The translations under genes and the position numbers were made by a program. Below are positions 60,490 through 64,000 of a DNA stretch of 64,000 bases, one piece after another. A model generated the notes under the pieces. That model searched no databases. It was not told the origin of the DNA and saw only the letters and a list, made by a program, of their open reading frames with translations. Numbering within the stretch: position 1 is the stretch's first letter; the number at the start of each line of letters is the position of its first letter. Origin of the DNA: Paramyrothecium sp. XJ0827 (Eukaryota > Ascomycota > Sordariomycetes > Hypocreales > Stachybotryaceae); contig JAJFPB010000009.1 in assembly GCA_020881915.1 (NCBI GenBank), forward strand, positions 1,302,001-1,366,000. Direction: 5' to 3'.

Positions 60490-61460
60490 CTTCTAGGTAC
60501 TAAGAATAAAAGACCTATTATTACTTTTATTATTAAGATTATATAATAGATTATATAATTAACTTAATTACTATAGATATTTATATAAACTTATATTAAA
60601 TAATATATATTATTATATAGTAAGAATTTAAAAAAGATATTATTAATTAAAATAAGTTAAATTTACTTAATTATCTTCTATAATAATAAGAGCTTTAGTT
60701 TATTTTATATTTTTTTTTAATTTCTTTATTATACTTTTAAATAGCTTTTTATTAATCTTATTAGATTTCTTATTCTTAGATTAATTAATTATATTTTAAA
60801 TATAATCTAGTTCTTATTTTTTAACTAGATTTATAATACTTTTCTTTAATTATTAAATATTATTAATAATTAAACTATTTTTAATATTTCCCTTAACTAT
60901 AACTTAGGTTTCTATATATTAATTTAATTAATATATAGAAATAGTACTTATAATCTTTAAGGGTTCTTATTTATAGGCTTTAAAGATTCTAATTTCTTAA
61001 GAAAGAATATCTTAAGGATTAATTATTATAGATAAAGTAGCTCTTCTAGTATTAATATTAGTAATAAAAAGAGATTTTAATTATAATAAGAGTATAAGTA
61101 GATTTTTATATTACTATCTTTTAAGTAATTTAATTTAACTTTATTAAGACTAAATAATATTACTATAGAACTTAGTATTATTAATTTTAGCTTTATTACT
61201 AATATTACTATAGTTATAACTATAAGACCTTAGTAATATAGTAATATTTTAATAGCTTTATTAAGTTCCTATATATTAAAATAAATAACTTAAGCCTTAT
61301 AAGTACCTATAATATATTATATATTTTTATTATTAACTTTATTATCATTATATTTAAGATTCTAAATATTAGATCTTTTTATTAAATTATTATTATTATA
61401 CTTAGATCTTTATTTAAAATTCTTAAATTTAAATTATTTTAATAAATTTCTTAATAAATA
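60490..61460 (-). repeat. Inverted repeat, right arm
   Basis: Reverse-complement partner of the segment at 58957-60035, separated from it by a spacer of about 455 bp. Long runs align by eye, for instance attaaaataagttaaattt near 60645 against aaatttaacttattttaat near 59812. Confidence 0.85.
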
Positions 61461-61580
61461 ATATAATTATTATAAATATAAAAAAATATATAAATTTTTA
61501 AAAATCTAATTTAAAAATTATTATAAATAAATTATAATAATTAAATTAATTAATAATTAAAAATATTATTATTATTATTA

Positions 61581-61810
61581 TTTATTATTATTTATTATTA
61601 TTTATTATTATTTATTATTATTTATTATTATTTATTATTATTTATTATTATTTATTATTATTTATTATTATTTATTATTATTTATTATTATTTATTATTA
61701 TTTATTATTATTTATTATTATTTATTATTATTTATTATTATTTATTATTATTTATTATTATTTATTATTATTTATTATTATTTATTATTATTTATTATTA
61801 TTTATTATTA
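61581..61810. repeat. 10-bp minisatellite, 23 perfect copies
   Basis: TTTATTATTA repeated 23 times without a mismatch. Confidence 0.95.
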
Positions 61811-62063
61811 TTATTATAAATTAATAATATTTTTTAAATTAATATTATAAAAATAATTTTTAATTAATTAAATTATTATAATTATTAAAAATAATTAAAT
61901 TAATAATAAAATAAAATTTAAATAATTAAAATATTTTAATTAATATATAATTAATTAATTAAATAATTTTTATTACTTTTTAATTTTTAATAAATATAAA
62001 AATTATTATTTTTATTTTTTTAAGAATTTTTATTAAAAAATAAAATAATTATATTTTATATAT

Positions 62064-62415
62064 TATTTTATTTATTTTATTTATTTTATTTATTTTATTT
62101 ATTTTATTTATTTTATTTATTTTATTTATTTTTTTATTTTATTTATTTTATTTATTTTTATTTATTTTATTTTATTTATTTATTTATTTTATTTATTTTA
62201 TTTATTTTATTTATTTTATTTATTTTATTTATTTTATTTATTTTATTTATTTTATTTATTTTATTTATTTTATTTATTTTATTTATTTTATTTATTTTAT
62301 TTATTTTATTTATTTTATTTATTTTATTTATTTTATTTATTTTATTTATTTTATTTATTTTATTTATTTTATTTATTTTATTTATTTTATTTATTTTATT
62401 TATTTTATTTATTTT
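62064..62415. repeat. 9-bp minisatellite TTTTATTTA
   Basis: About 38 copies of a 9-bp unit, perfect from about 62185 to the end and broken by short length changes near 62125-62185. Confidence 0.93.
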
Positions 62416-62430
62416 AAATTATATAATTTT

Positions 62431-62518
62431 AATATTTAATATTTAATTATAAATATTAATATTTAATATTTAATTATAAATATTAATATTTAATATTTAA
62501 TTATAAATATTAATATTT
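62431..62518. repeat. 27-bp tandem repeat, three copies
   Basis: Three identical 27-bp units begin at 62431, 62458 and 62485, followed by a partial fourth. Confidence 0.9.
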
Positions 62519-64000
62519 ATTATTAATAAATCTAAGTTATTTATTTTTTAAATTTTAAGAATTTAAAAATAATTAAAAAAATAAAATTAGAATTTAAATA
62601 TAAATTTTTTTTTAAAAAATTTAAAAATAATTTTAATATTAATTATTAAAATTTTATTTTTATTTTTAAAAATTTATTTATAAATTAATATAAAATAATA
62701 TTATTAAAAACTAAAATTTTTAATTTTTTAAAAAAATTTTTAAATTAATAAAAAAGATTTATATAATAAAAAGATTTATATAATAAAAATTATAAAAATT
62801 ATAAAAATAATTAAATATTAATTAATTAAATAAATATAAATATATAATTAATAATTAAATTATTAAAATAAAATAATTAAAAAATTTAAGTAATTAATTT
62901 AATAATAATATAATATATATAATAAATTTAATTATAATATATAAATATATAAAATAAAAATAAATTTTTTAAAATAAAAATATAGTAATTAATTTATAGT
63001 ATTTTAATTAAAATTCTTATTTTAAGAATAAAGATTTTTATTATATTTATTATATTATTATATTAATTTAATATTATATATAATAAGATTTATATAATAT
63101 AAAGAAGAAAAAAATAGAAACTAAGCTAATAAGAAGAAATTTATTTTTTATAATACTTCTTAAAGTATTATATATTATATTTAAATTAGAATCTACTAAT
63201 TATTAATAATATATAATCTTTAAGATATTCTTTAATTAGCTTCTAAAAAAAAGATCTTATAAATTAATAAGAAGTAATTTATTACTTTAAGAGAGAATCT
63301 TATTTTTTATATTAAATAATAAATTATAAAACTATTTACTTTATATTTAGATCTAGATCTAATTATTATATATTAATAACTCTTATTTTAAAATATATTA
63401 TTTCCTTAAAGTAATACTTATAATAGTAAAAGAAAGTTCTAAGCCCTCTATAATTACTACTAAAAATAAAAATAAAGTTAAAGGAATATTATTTAAAACC
63501 TTATTTAGAAATAATATAAAAATAAGAGATTTAAATAATATTAAGGAATCTAATAATAACTTTAATAATAAGAAAGATTATAAAATTAAATAACTTAAAT
63601 AAATAATCTAGAATCTCTTAGTTAAGATTAATTAGATCTAAGGTAATATAGCTATTATATTAATTAGATTTTATAAAATTAATTATCTTAAGAATACTAT
63701 TATTTAACTTAAGTAATAGCTCTTAAAAGCTATTAATTTTAATTATTATATAGCCTAGAGTACTAAACCCTAGTTTAGGAAGCTCTTAGATATATATAAT
63801 ACTAAGGAATATAAGAAGGAACTAAATATAGTTATTAAGCTATATAAATTTAAATTCTTTAATAGAAGCGCCTATAAGTTCTAAGAATTTCTTATAGTAC
63901 TTAGAACTTACTTTTTATATTTCCTAAAGACTTTTATTATAAATAAAAAATAAATTAAGTTTATAATCTAAAGCCTTAAAGATAATATATTAATCTAATT

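Larger units (their letters stand above)
58013..64000. mobile_element. AT-rich, RIP-degraded repeat block
   Basis: The sequence is almost entirely A and T. C is followed nearly always by T or C, and G is preceded nearly always by A or G, so CpA, TpG and CpG are almost absent. This is the product expected from C-to-T change at CpA on both strands, the signature of RIP, which acts on repeated DNA such as transposons in ascomycetes. No frame is open for long. The block continues past the window edge. It may be a cluster of dead transposons, a subtelomere or a centromere flank; telomere repeats are not seen. Confidence 0.9.

Noticed and set aside
61581..62415. A CRISPR array
   Set aside because: The repeats are contiguous tandem units of 9-10 bp with no spacers, in a fungal genome.
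58013..64000. A mitochondrial DNA insertion as the source of the AT-rich block
   Set aside because: No mitochondrial gene or tRNA is seen, and the C/G neighbour bias is that of RIP rather than of mitochondrial coding DNA.

Overview
This is a window of nuclear DNA from a filamentous ascomycete, most likely a Sordariomycete (Pezizomycotina). The signs are short introns (about 46-96 nt) with GT..AG ends and CTAAC/CTGAC-type branch points, GC-rich coding exons, lineage-typical genes (a SomA/Som1-like LisH protein, an alpha-factor-type STE2 receptor, a PPxY two-pass membrane protein), repeated AGGTACCT palindromes between genes, and a final ~6 kb block of almost pure A/T with the dinucleotide bias left by repeat-induced point mutation (RIP). 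I cannot name the species.

Layout. 1-1030 is the 3' end of MCM2. 4060-7003 is a large four-pass membrane protein of unknown function. 7597-10715 (-) is a calpain-type protease. 12947-13838 (-) is a seven-knuckle CCHC protein of the Gis2/CNBP family. 16756-18054 (-) is a PPxY membrane protein. 19814-21042 (-) is the U5 snRNP WD40 protein Cwf17/SNRNP40, sharing a promoter region with the TRAPP subunit BET3 (21454-22192). 25100-27937 is a SomA/Flo8-type LisH regulator, facing a secreted GH16 glucanase (28956-29852, -). 31912-32793 (-) is a conserved unknown, divergent from a TOM6-like gene (33253-33493). 34249-36445 is a poorly resolved disordered protein. 37158-38397 (-) is STE2. 39349-41072 (-) is VPS23/TSG101. 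42263-43741 is indoleamine 2,3-dioxygenase. 45151-49076 is RPB2. 49434-49749 (-) is PET117, divergent from VMA10 (50245-51010). 51148-53050 (-) is a CTNNBL1 homologue. 54950-58012 is an MIT-domain protein. 58013-64000 is AT-rich repeat DNA holding a ~1 kb inverted repeat pair and three A/T minisatellites.

The gene part is ordinary housekeeping euchromatin (replication, transcription, splicing, ER-Golgi tethering, ESCRT-I, V-ATPase, mitochondrial assembly and import) mixed with development and mating genes (SomA-like, STE2). There is no secondary-metabolite, defence or mobile-gene cluster in it. All exon structures were built by hand from splice signals, reading-frame phase and remembered family sequence.

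The most unusual results are three very small coding exons (9 nt in BET3, 9 nt in VMA10, 12 nt in GIS2), a VMA10 first coding exon that is only the ATG, and the sharp edge where heavily mutated AT-rich DNA abuts, and may bleed into, the last exon of the MIT-domain gene. I found no convincing new biological system.
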